Below are positions 12,586 through 23,155 of a stretch of 64,000 nucleotides of DNA, in pieces. Every line of letters begins with the position of its first letter. The first letter of the stretch is position 1. This stretch comes from Perilla frutescens (lineage: Eukaryota; Streptophyta; Magnoliopsida; Lamiales; Lamiaceae), in the NCBI GenBank assembly GCA_026008535.1, contig BRKX01000006.1, forward strand, positions 2,006,501 through 2,070,500. The letters are read 5' to 3'. Under the pieces are notes generated by a model that saw nothing but the letters and a program-made list of their open reading frames with translations, was not told the DNA's origin and ran no database searches. Both the position numbers and the translations under genes were made by a program.

Positions 12586-15418
12586 ATGGAAGCTTCGGAG
12601 GAGATCTTGCTGAACTCGTTGGCGAGCTCGGGCGTCCCGATTCCGCTCGGTTGCTCTTCCGTCGGAGACCTCACACCGCCGTCGCTCTTCTCCCTCTGCT
12701 CCGCCGCCCTCCGCTTGATCGACGGCCTCCACCACTATGCGTCGGCGTTTCCTCCATACTTGCCGGAGGACTCCATGCCTGATAGGGTCAAAATCTGTAC
12801 GGAACTCGCGCACGCCTTCAATAAGTTAGGCTACAACCCCGAGCTCAGTTTCCACAAGGTTTTCGCTGGTTCCTTGCCATCTTTTACTCGTTTTTCACTT
12901 CGAAATTGGAGCGTGTTTGATTTAGGGATGTTTGTTGTATAGCATGATGATTCGTGTTCAGATTGATTAGTGCAATTTTGAAGTGGTTAGGTCGAAATTT
13001 TAGGGATTTAAAATTTAGAAATTATGGTTCTTCCTAGTAAGTAATTTTCGCACGCTCAGTTCACACAAGGTTTTCACTGGTTCCTTGCCATCTTTACACG
13101 TTTTTTCACTTCAAAATTGGAGCATGTTTGATTTATGGAAGTTTGTTGTATAGTATGATGATTCGTGTTCAGACTGATTAGTTCAATTTTGAAGTGGTTA
13201 GGTCTAAATTTTAGGGATTTAATTCAGAAATTCTGTTTCTTCCTAGTAAGTAAATTTGTCTGATGAAATGATATGGGCGTTGATTAGGCAGTTTCTGTAC
13301 CCATCAGAGGAGGACTTGTATAACCTGGTGAGATTTTTGGTTGGAAAGCTGTCTGAATCTACTGGAGCTCGAACACCAGCTTTAAGAGATGGATATAACA
13401 GAAAATGTGATGCGGAGGAGGAGCTCCGTGATGAGGGAGAAGCTCTGCAAAATGAAAAGATTTTGGATGGATTGAAAGATCTGAGGTTGCAGGATTCCTC
13501 TGGCATGATCTCTCAAGATGACTTAGCTCAAAGGGGTGATGAACCTAATTCAGCTTTACACGATGTGGGAATCGGGACTGAAGAAAGTAATCCCGGTGCG
13601 TGTAGTAAGGGGGGTGAGTATGAAAGCTCGAGAAGCATAGAGCAAAACAGTTATCAGGTAAATTTGTGTTGCAGATTCAAATGTTGCTAGTTGAAATTGT
13701 TTATGATTAGCTTACATGCTTAGAGGTGCTATCCCTCTTGGAAATAGTAGGCTGTTGTAATTCAATCATTTTACAGTTTGATATAAAACTGGTATCGAAA
13801 ATGCAGCAGGAAGAGAAGTATATATTCATGTTGAGTTAGTTTTGGAACTTTCCCTACTATAAAAGTTGGTCATTTTTGTACGTTCTGTTGATTTTTTTCA
13901 TTTATTAGAAACTTTCTGAGTTTTATAGAACCAAGGAGAAGTGCTTAAGAAGCTGACGGTAGCAAACATGCAGCATCTCGATGAAGAGCTACAGCTTTTG
14001 AAGGCAGCTGCAGAAATGGTGTTTGATGGCCAACATCCCGTTGAATTTTACATTGAACAGCTCAATGACCAAGTAGAAGCCAAAAGGCATAAGCTTAAGG
14101 AACTGGAGTCAGAATGGTAGGACTTGTAGATGCTTCCATATTATGCTCGAAATTTTTAATTTTACGTGAATTAGCAAGGAAACGAGCAGGCTTTGCTAGA
14201 TGGTTTATTTCATTCTCGATCAATTTATATATCTATGTAATTTGAAGTTTGAGGAACATGCCATTTAATGTTGAATTTCAATGCAGGATCGCTATTGAAA
14301 GACCTCTGCAGGAGAAGAAAAGAAATCTCGAGGAGTCACTCTTCTCATTATATCCGGAGGCAAGTGGAAAGCTTGTGACGATGAAGATGGAAACAGAATC
14401 TGTCGTAGCTGAAATCAAACGAAGGTACTTCGATTGCTGGCTATGCATCCATCTATTTTTGCAAATTGCAAACTACCAAGATAGCCCAACTAATTTTACA
14501 GTTATATGCCTTCCTTGTCTACCATGATCTCTAATATTCATATAGTTTTGCCCAGTGTTGAAGACATGAAAGATATTTGGTTTTGCACAAATGATGTCTT
14601 GACAATGTATGACTATTATTTGGCATTTGAGCCAAACTAGTTCAGTTTTTCACTTCCTGAGCCCCTTTGCAGCTGCAGTTAACCCACTATAATTGCCACT
14701 GTTAAATTCTTATGATCACCTCAGAAATCAGCTGGTTTGCTTAGGGCTTATGTTAAAAATCATTTCGAACTCATTCTTGGAAGTTGGAACAGTTCAATCT
14801 CTTGAGCATTGCATAGTTGGAAGTGTTTAGAATCCCTTAACTAAGTTGTCTTATCTTTTTGTCATACTAAGGGAGGAGGAACTCTCTAAGCTATCTCAAG
14901 ATCTCGAGAAACGGCCGAATCTTGCACGAAGGAGATCTTACATCGAACGGGTCAATGAAATCACGAAGAACAGCGGGAAACAGGACAATGACATACAGCG
15001 TATCCTGAAAGATACGAGGGAGCTCCAGTTGGAGAGTAACACCATCCAAGAGCGCCTTAATCGAACTTACGCAGTGGTTAATGAAACCATTTTTAGGTAT
15101 AATTCTGGCCTTATGCCTTCTAATCATCATGTTTCACTTGATGAAGACTGTGACTAATCCAAGAGGTGCGTTCGTAATAGGGAAGCCAAGAAGGACCCCG
15201 TTGCTCGACAAGCTTACCGGCTTCTCACGAACATCCACGAGAGCTTCGAACAGATTGCTGAGAAAACCCTCGCCACTGACAGGACTCGTAGAGACGCTGC
15301 TGATTATGAGGCCAAACTGGCGATCATCAGTGCTAGAAGCATGAACACGAGCAAGCTACAAGCGGACCTTGACGGCATCAAACGAGAAAACGAGCTCCTC
15401 GAGCACCATCAACAATGA
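12586..15418 (+). CDS. CCDC22: CCDC22 homologue (CCC/Commander complex coiled-coil protein)
   Basis: Homologue of CCDC22, which in animals works with COMMD proteins and CCDC93 in endosomal cargo recycling; the plant role is inferred. Six exons: 12586-12858, 13292-13657, 13929-14116, 14287-14424, 14872-15096 and 15181-15418, giving 1428 nt, 475 residues. The N-terminal calponin-homology-like domain (NN-CH type) begins MEASEEILLNSL, contains AHAFNKLGYNPELSF and crosses exon 1-2 at the hallmark FLYPSEEDLYNL. Residues ~115-220 are polar and low in structure; from ~220 on the protein is coiled coil rich in Glu, Lys and Leu, with the conserved end EAKKDPVARQAYRLL and TSKLQADL. I chose the ATG at 12586 because the family starts here, although the frame is open further upstream. 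Part of exon 1 and its donor are duplicated in intron 1. Confidence 0.88.
12844..13252. repeat. 211-bp tandem duplication spanning the exon 1 splice donor of CCDC22
   Basis: The sequence from CTCAGTTTCCACAAG at 12844 (the last 15 bases of exon 1 plus the GT donor at 12859) recurs 211 bp downstream as CTCAGTTCACACAAG at 13055. Both copies continue through GGTTCCTTGCCATCTTT, GATGATTCGTGTTCAGA and TTCTTCCTAGTAAGTAA. The second copy therefore keeps a decoy donor at 13070. Confidence 0.92.
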
Positions 15419-15639
15419 AGGCACCAACACTGCGTATGCGCACGCATTTCTGCTGTCTTTCTTTCTCATGTATTGATAATGCATAATTCGAAATTCGAAA
15501 GCAACAAAAGAGTAGGAAGAACTAGTGAGTGAGCTTGCATCAAATTTGATTTGAATAAAGAAGATGGAAAGATGATGATGATGATGATGATATATCTACA
15601 GACTACAAATCCTTGTACTAAAACAAACTCTTTACTCTT

Positions 15640-16283
15640 TTAAGAAATGGAACTGTCAAAAATGCTTCGTCGTTTTTTGCTCTGCTCCTCCTTTTCCTGG
15701 CGCTCGAAGTGTTTCTGGGCATGGCTTGCAACTTGCGTAGGGTTCCTCGTCAGCACCACGTATCGCGATATGCTTTTCCAGTCTCCTTTCCCGTATTTTT
15801 CCAGTCCAAGCAGAAATAGCCTGTGTTTTGATTGAATCAATAAATACAAAAACGTCACATCATTCCAACAGCAACAACAAAAATCGATCCAATTTCGATC
15901 GGATCCCAAAATCAATAGTTTTACCTGTGCTCTTCTTCGGTCCAAGGTCTGCCGGCTTTCCTCTGGACGGCGATTTGCTTTTTCTCAGATTTAGGGCACG
16001 TTTGGGGCTCCGACGATTGCGCGGCGACGTCCTTCTCCGCGTACGGCGGCGGCTCGATCAATCCGGCTTCGATCGCCGCCACGTCCTCCAACAGCAGGGC
16101 GTAGTGCCGCTCCACCTCCGCCGCCGATTTCGTACCGAGGCGCTCGGCGATTTTCACCCAGCGATCGACCGAATCCTCGGCGACTTCCACCAGACAATCT
16201 TCAAATTGCTTGTCCTCTTCCCACGTCCACCTCGATGACTCCGCCGCCGCCGCCGCCGCGTCACTCCCGCTCGTATTCACCAT
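15640..16283 (-). CDS. R-R-type MYB (DIVARICATA/MYBS-like) transcription factor
   Basis: Nuclear DNA-binding protein with two single MYB/SANT repeats, the R-R class. Two exons: 15925-16283 and 15640-15820, GT-AG, total 540 nt, 179 residues. The start MVNTSGSD is followed by an Ala run and the first repeat (about residues 15-70, RWTWEEDKQFEDCLVEV, with W spacing suited to protein contacts). An acidic linker follows, then the second repeat from RPWTEEEHRLFLLGLEKYGK to WKSISRY, ending in SHAQKHFERQ, a variant of the SHAQKYF motif that binds I-box type sites. An alternative in-frame ATG lies 21 bases upstream (to 16304). At 179 residues it is shorter than DIVARICATA and lacks a long C-terminal tail. 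It converges on CCDC22 with 221 bp between the stops. The class is sure; the orthologue is not. Confidence 0.88.
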
Positions 16284-16930
16284 CACGATCCAACGGTACG
16301 TCACTCCTCCTCTGTCACGATTTGAATCGAGATTTTTTCGACGTACATATATAGATATATATAGAGATGGCGATTATTTGGGGCTTTCCATATATACACT
16401 CATAAAATCATAAAATCTGTATGGATTATTTTCCTCATCTGCTCAGCGCGGATGATTCGGCTTCTGTCTCATCTGCTCATCGTGAAAAATTCTTTGTTTG
16501 ATCTTAGCTACACTATAATTTCTGAAACCAAAAGAAAATGAATATCTGCGGATTAGATTTTGCTTTTCAATTTTTATTTTTATTTATTTTTCAAATTGAA
16601 ATTGGAATTTGAAATGTTTCTTCGAAACGACCAAATTCATATAATCGAACCCGTGGAGATACTCTGGCACCATTTTTTATTTTTTTTAATTTTGTGTTAC
16701 TATTACTAAATTTTCTCCACAAAAATAGGAAAAGGTAAAATCGTTTGATGGGGATATTTGGCATCACATGTGATCCACTTTCTAGGTTTTTATTTTTTTT
16801 TAAGAATTTACAATTATTTAATTCTACAAAATGCAATTACCAAATTGATTTGATTCATATTCTAATGGAGTACAGCTAATAAATAAGTTGCATGAATAAC
16901 CAAATGAATTCATCTATTACATATTTTGTA

Positions 16931-17440
16931 CTCGTTCCGTCCCGGTTTTAACAGGTTGATTGAGATTTTTTATGGGGATTAAGAAAATAATTGAGAAATA
17001 TAATTAATTAAGAAATTTTCTAATATTTTTCTATTTATTTTTTTGACAGTGAATTAATGTCTAATGTAAATATAGTAAATATATTACTCCCTTATTTTCG
17101 TTTCGTTTGTTATTTTAGATTTTTTTTTTCTTTTGTGTCAAAATGTTTGTTGTTTTATATATTTTGACACACTCTCTCTCAAATTTAACCTTACAAATAT
17201 ATGAAGAGAGAAAAAAAATCAACTTTTTAGGAAAATATAAGTCAAAATGATTTTTTGTAATATAAAAGGGAGGAATATATTAGTCCAAAAAATCAATTGT
17301 TAATTCTGGATTAAAATTCTAAAACAATAAATAAAACGAAACGGAGAGAGTAATAAATTAGCTAAATATATATAGAAACACGTCTATATATCGGAATATA
17401 ATAAAAAGGAAAATAAGCCTATTAAAATGGGACGGAGGAG
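16931..17440. mobile_element. outer Stowaway-like MITE
   Basis: Left end CTCGTTCCGTCCCGGTTTTA and right end AAAATGGGACGGAGGAG are inverted, with TA on both sides (16929-16930 and 17441-17442). This is the familiar CTCCGTCCC Stowaway end. It is longer than usual because a second element sits inside. Confidence 0.8.
17097..17350. mobile_element. inner Stowaway-like MITE nested in the previous one
   Basis: CTCCCTTATTTTCGTTTCGT at the left is inverted as ATAAAACGAAACGGAGAGAG at the right, with TA on both sides (17095-17096 and 17351-17352). It lies wholly inside 16931-17440, so it inserted later. Confidence 0.8.
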
Positions 17441-17461
17441 TATTACCTATAATGTAATATC

Positions 17462-17643
17462 ACAATATTGATTAAATATGTTGGAAATATTAGATTAGAT
17501 TTCATTTATAACTTCATTCCAAATAAAGAAGGAAGAAAAAAAATCCAATCTCATAATATTGGTTAAATATGTTGGAGATATTAGATTAGATTTCATTTAT
17601 TACTTCATTCTAAATAAAGAAGAAGAAAAAATCCGTTCCCAAT
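17462..17643. repeat. 91-bp tandem duplication
   Basis: TTAAATATGTTGGAAATATT at 17472 recurs as TTAAATATGTTGGAGATATT 91 bp later, and both continue through AGATTAGATTTCATTTAT.ACTTCATTC and an A-rich end. The open frame over the second copy is not coding. Confidence 0.85.
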
Positions 17644-17796
17644 CGCTTCCTTTATTTGATATTTCTATCCATTCATGCATTAAATATTTGAATTTTTTGT
17701 TTTCTTTTACTAAATTGGGGGAGTATTATTTAATTTTTCAAGATTTATATATTTTAATTTTTACTTTATTTTTCAGTTTTTTAGAGTTTATATTTA

Positions 17797-18239
17797 CTCC
17801 ATTTGTTTCCATTTAAATGTCATTTTGGATGAATGTACACAAATTAATAAATTAATTAAATTATCTAATACACTCATGTGTGAGTACATTAGGATAGTTT
17901 CTATTAATATAGACTATCTTACTTTTAGATATAATATAGATTTGATTGAGATATTTCAGATTTTGGACAAATGAAGGAATTGGGTGGGCAAGAAACATCA
18001 ATGTTGAGGATGTTGATGACAATGCAATGGGATTCAGGCTTTTAAGGTTGCACGGTTACGATGTTGCAATAGGTAGATGCTACTTTTTTGTTCCATGAGT
18101 TAAATATGGGTGTTTGAATGTATTAAATGAAGGTAAATATAAGAAAAATGTGAAATTTTTGTCTCAAATTTGTAAAATGACACTTTTTTTGAAATAAAAT
18201 TAAAATATTAGAATGACACTTATTCAGAAACGAAGAGAG
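17797..18239. mobile_element. Stowaway-like element carrying a captured gene fragment
   Basis: The left end CTCCATTTGTTTCCATTTAA, followed by ATGTCATT, is inverted at the right end as AATGACACTTATTCAG then AAACGAAGAGAG. TA flanks both sides (17795-17796 and 18240-18241). Between the ends, at 17960-18072, sits a host diterpene synthase exon. At 443 bp it is long for a Stowaway. Whether the exon was captured, or two MITE ends lie by chance around it, is open. Confidence 0.6.
17960..18072 (+). pseudogene. isolated exon of a class II diterpene synthase (copalyl diphosphate synthase-like)
   Basis: After an acceptor (ATATTTCAG, ending 17959) comes 113 nt open in one frame (codons from 17961), ending at a donor (ATAG then GTAGATG). 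The 37 residues include GIGWARNINVEDVDD and AMGFRLLRLHGYDV, the most conserved exon of class II diterpene cyclases, with the DXDD acid motif present as DVDD. In the plastid these enzymes protonate geranylgeranyl diphosphate for gibberellin or labdane synthesis. No neighbouring exon of the enzyme was found on either side in 16.3-19.7 kb, so this is a fragment and not a working gene. Frame and both splice sites are intact, which suggests recent capture. Confidence 0.85.
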
Positions 18240-18534
18240 TATTATTTAGAGATTTTTTTTAGAGATGATTTTTCTGTTTTTAATGGTTTACGTTTATTTT
18301 TAAAGTTTAAATTTATATAAGAAGAAAATGTTCCAAATTTGTGCATATATAATATTTACTACGAAGGGAAATGATTATATTACCTTAAGAAATGAACTAG
18401 CATATGTGAGTATCATATATTTCAATTATACACGTAAATATATGAACATTTGACAACAATCTAACCGATCATGAGATGTACCACCATTTTACAAATTGCA
18501 ATAGACAATTTCAATTGCAAATCTTGTGGAACAA

Positions 18535-18666
18535 GAGAACTTGCACCAAAATTCCATGATTTTGGTGCTAGGTAAATAAAATATTTTAAAGATTCCATAA
18601 GAGAACTTGCACCAAAATTCCATGGTTTTGGTGCTAGGTAAATAAAATATTTTAAAGATTCTTTTC
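18535..18666. repeat. 66-bp direct duplication, each unit with a hairpin
   Basis: GAGAACTTGCACC occurs at 18535 and 18601. Each unit contains GCACCAAAA, an 8-base spacer (TTCCATGA or TTCCATGG) and TTTTGGTGC, a perfect 9-bp stem, then the shared GGTAAATAAAATATTTTAAA. Confidence 0.85.
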
Positions 18667-19761
18667 TGTAACGCCCCAATTCTAGAAATCTGAGGCGCTA
18701 CACAAGCTTAAAATAAAGTTCCTATTTTCATAACCATTTCACCTTTAAAAAGAAAACATTTTTAAAGTAATTTCTTTAGAAATAAAATCCACCGATCATC
18801 GTTCTAGAAGATTTTTCAAACAACCAATTACAAACATATTCTACAAACGGTTAGTCAATGTTGAAAGTCTAATATTTGAACAAGTCAAAAATAACGATGG
18901 AACATGTACGATTTTAATATTCGTAAATATTCAAAATATTCAGCAGAAGCATAATACGTCAAAATATTGACCAGAGTCAACATTCAAAATACAATTTTGA
19001 ATAGTCAAACATTTATAGAACCCATTAAATTGGGCCCTTTTCATTTTAATTTATTTGGATTATATCATATTTGACTTAATTAATTTATTTAAATCCAATT
19101 CAAGATTTTGGAGTATTACTTTTTCAGTATAGTATTTGATGTTAATGGTGAAAGTTGAAATACTTTAGGTGCTAAAATTACACCGTTTCAACGTATAATT
19201 CACACTAAAATAGTATGATATATATTGGAGATTCTATGAGATACGGTTTTTCACGTTCATTTTTCAGCATTTGATTTCAAAATTAGCGAAATAGTATTCA
19301 CATAAGAAAATTCGATTAAACATTTATGATTACCCTAAGTCCATCCTCAAAGCTAATATGCATGGAAGAAAGAAAGAAAAAACAAAACGTTAATTTTGAC
19401 AAAGTGTCGATAGAGTTGGATTTGTAAATGTTGCTTATACATTAACACAAGATCTTTTATTTACTTTTATTTGATTTTCAGACATGTATATCATGTATAT
19501 CTTATAAAACAAAGATTTAGACAATGCCTCCTTAAACATAGTCGAATTTTCCATTTGTGTGAGTGTGTGTTTGCATTTGTATCAAGGTGAAATCTGCTAC
19601 AGTAGTAAATTTGAATATCTCAGTAAAAATCGAATGAACCTGTGAAAAATTGAGCCTCGGTAAAACATAAAAGCGGCAATCTTTTTGTGTGGGTTTTTTT
19701 CAGTGGGAGAGAATCCAAATTGACTTTACCCGATCAGCGAGAGCTGCGGCGGCGCCGGGAA

Positions 19762-22640
19762 ATGTCGAATCCAGTGATGGCGGCGGGCAATCGCGACGAT
19801 CCTCTTATGCTGCTGAGCGGGCAGTACCCGTCGTCCTCCTCCTCCCCGATCGCCGTCTCCGAGGGCGACAGCTACCTCCTCGACGGCCCCCAAATCGGCA
19901 GCGCTTCCGGCAGCTTCCAAAACGACGGCGTACTCGGCGGGACGTACGATGCTGGCTTCATCAACGAATCCGACTACGGATTCGCCCGGCCCGATTTCAG
20001 GCAGGGCCCACTCGTCGGCACGGTGGAGCTCTACGACCGCCACGTTTTCCTCTGCTACAAGAACCCGCAGGTCTGGCCCCCCCGCATTGAGGCCGCCGAG
20101 TTCGATCGCCTCCCGCGCCTCCTCGCCGCCGCTTTGGCTGCCAGAAACCCTCACATGCAGCGACAGGTGCTAGGGTTTTCAAGAAAAAAAAATCCCCCTT
20201 GTTTAGTTGATGGATCGTGGTTGAGTCTTGGATTGCATTTATATGTTGCAAATATCAAATTAATTTTGATGCAAATATACTATCTTGGATTTTTATTTTT
20301 GTTATTATGAGCTGATACTCTAAGGTAGTGGTGTTTGGGAAGTAATTCTGTTTTCTTCGAATTTATTTCATTGATCAAGACTTGCATTTTCGTTTCAAGC
20401 TTTGGAAGTTCTATGCAATGTTATTTGCTTACCCCTTAAATGAAATTCCTGTGGTGACTTCAAACATTTTGCTGCCTACATACTTTTGAATCTTGCTTGG
20501 CTTCCTATGCAATGCCTATGTCCCATTAGCTTCTTATGTTTGGACATGAATGTGGGTGTTTTTAATTTGGTATTTCTATGATTCCATGCTAGTAGTATAG
20601 ACAATGTCGGTATTTTGTAAGCATTTTAAGTAATAGTGATAAGAAAAGTTGTGAAAGTTGTGATTTATATGAATATCCGGCAATCTAATGTGCATCATGC
20701 CTCTGTACTTGCATAGGCACGGGGAACCCTACTTTGTAAAGGAGTCGGACTCACTAAACATAATTCTGTGGCAATGCTAATTCCCTCTCTCAGCATTTTA
20801 TAATGGTTGTTGTAGTTTCTGTTTAAAAGTGCAATGCTCTATGCTTACTAGCTCTGAAGTATTATGATGTAAATAATTTAGGTTCGTGTAGTATATATGT
20901 ACTTTGTAGCATAGTAAAGATTTTCCTCAATCCTGTTTTCCGGGTCCTTTTGATGGAGATGGCTGTGTTCAAATCGTTATCGTTCCATTTACCTTTCTTT
21001 CTCACTTCTCAGACTCGCTTAACAATATGTGAGGGACATGATGGAACCGAGACATCAAATGGTGATGTGTTAATCTTTCCAGACATGATCAGATACAGGT
21101 TAAAGATAAAATTCATCTCTTAATGCTCCAGCAACCCTTTATCATCCTTGAATTTCCACCGTATGTACTAATATCAAGTAAAATTGCAGGAGATTAACAC
21201 ATTTTGATGTTGATACATTTGTGGAGGAAGTGCTTGTGAAGAATGGCGAGTGGTTGCCTGGAAGTCCAGAACCTTTGAGGGGCTGGTACATCTTTGTATG
21301 TTGCCATGGGTCGAGGGACCGGCGATGTGGTGTTTGTGGACCTTCCGTCATTAGCAAATTTAAAACTGAGATAGAGTCACGTGGTCTACAAGGCAAAGTG
21401 TCTATTAGCCCGTGTTCACACATCGGGGGTCATAAGTATGCAGGGAACGTGATCATTTTTGGACCAAATATGAACAAAAAAGTCACAGGGCATTGGTTAG
21501 TGGTTTAGTTTGGTTTTAGAAATTAATTTTGCGGCAGTTGGTCGTCTTCTTATGAAGAAGTTGTCCACACTCTTCTTAACAGGAAGATGCCAACAGGTGC
21601 CTATTACTGAATTTATACGACCTGTTCGTACCTGTTTTAATATGACCATTACGATGCAGGTATGGATACGTTATGCCTGAAGATGTGCCTCTTTTGCTTG
21701 AGCAGCATATTGATAAAGGAGAAATTGTAGATTTCCTGTGGAGGTATTCTCCTTTTTTTTTACTGTGTACTTAAGCTAATAAATATGAGTACATACCAAC
21801 TAGAGATTCTTTCTAATTTTAGCACTTGATATCCAATAAACTTGCCCATAAATTTTTGGCTGTGCTCTATATTTAAGCACCCAAAATAGCCACCTAATGT
21901 CATATAGATACTGGAAGAAGCTAGGCATATTAATATCCTCGAAAAAGGAAAGGCTGAAAAAACATGCATTGGTTGATTAAGAAGGAAAAGGAAGAATTCT
22001 AGTTTTCTGTTTTCCGGGACTTTATATTAGTGGATTTCTTGAGCCATTTCAGGCGGTCACAAATGGTTTACATGGATGGAAAACTACAATTTGATTTTTT
22101 TTCATAGCTTCTGGCTCTAGAGTTGGTCATCCTTTGGTTTGTGGACATTTTCATCTGTGTGTCCTTCACTCGATCTGGACATTATTGTTCTGTTACAGGG
22201 GACAGATGGGATTATCTGAAGAAGACCAGAAGAAAACGCAGGAATTAAGGTTCAGGGTTCACTGTGAATCAAATATCGATAGGAGCATAAAGGACTCCAC
22301 ACAAACAAATGAAGAATGCGGTAGAATCTGTGCATCTCAATCGGGGGGCACGGGTTGTTGTCAGGTTAACGGAGACTTCTCTTGCTGTCAGAACCCCGTG
22401 TTACAAGAGAAAAAAGAAGACCCTCAGGTTGCAGCAAACTTCGCCACTGAAATGAAGAAGAGCTCCAAGAAACCAGTCTCACGAAATAACAGTGGCAAGG
22501 GAATTGGTCCCCGTAAAGTGTGCTCTATGCCCACGTGGTACGAGAGCTGGGAGCGTGAAGACACGTATGCTGCACTTGCTGTTATCATGGCTACTGTATC
22601 AGTTGCATTCACCTACAAGTGCTACAGGCAGCTATGCTAA
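19762..22640 (+). CDS. sucrase/ferredoxin-like (AIM32-type) protein with C-terminal anchor
   Basis: Member of the sucrase/ferredoxin-like family, a thioredoxin-fold group related to yeast Aim32 that binds a [2Fe-2S] cluster; the plant function is not known to me. Five exons: 19762-20166, 21013-21098, 21190-21495, 21660-21743 and 22199-22640, giving 1323 nt, 440 residues. The N-terminal ~80 residues are Ser/Gly-rich. The conserved domain starts near GPLVGTVELYDRHVFLCYKN. Putative cluster ligands are in CCHGSRDRRCGVCG and, 50 residues on, the His pair of HIGGHKYAGNVIIFGP. A Cys-rich segment (GTGCCQVNGDFSCCQ) and a basic stretch follow. The last ~25 residues form a single hydrophobic helix with a short tail (YKCYRQLC), so it is probably tail-anchored. 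I chose the ATG at 19762, in better family agreement than the upstream in-frame ATG at 19687. Confidence 0.87.
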
Positions 22641-23155
22641 ACTCCTGGTAATATTTGCTTATGTTGTAAGTTAATGGCTGAATCTGTGTATATTTAGTTA
22701 CTGCATAGTAAATCTAAAACGATCGGTTTGTACATTTTTAGTATTTGTACAGTTGCAAAGGCCATGCTGCCAAATCATGATCATGTATGTATTCTCATCA
22801 GACAGTTTGATGTGAATCTATAATATACATCGATCGATGATTTTGTATTCATCGAACGTGCTGTTTTTCTGCTTAGCCATTACATCGAAGTAACTTTAGA
22901 GTTCGTGAAATCAGTTTACGACTGTTTCGAAAGGATCGATCCGAACGATTGAAACATCATATTGGAGTCATGTCTATAATTGTTTCTCATCATATATCTA
23001 TCTGCAAGAAATCAACAACGGCATTTGAAGTAGTGCATTTTCAATAATATTTGAGTCACAATGAGGTGCATACATGATGTTTTAAATAGTGCTAGCTTCT
23101 ACTTCAATGCCCATTTATGTTATCAAATTCGAAGACATTCATTCCAACAACAGCT
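22641..23155. other. gap between convergent genes
   Basis: 515 bp between two convergent stops. It holds 3' UTR sequence (AATAATATTTGAG and similar A/T-rich stretches) and no recognisable gene. Confidence 0.55.

Larger units (their letters stand above)
16284..19761. other. MITE-rich intergenic region
   Basis: About 3.5 kb with no intact gene. It holds nested Stowaway elements, a 91-bp tandem duplication, a Stowaway-bounded segment with a diterpene synthase exon, and a hairpin-containing 66-bp duplication (all listed separately). From about 18669 there is sequence starting TGTAACGCCCCAATTCTAG, a common opening of plant LTRs, but I could not find its partner end. Confidence 0.55.

Noticed and set aside
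19689..20251. Long open frames in other frames over the first exon of the sucrase/ferredoxin-like gene
   Set aside because: They come from GC-rich coding sequence; only the 19762 frame continues through spliced exons with family motifs.
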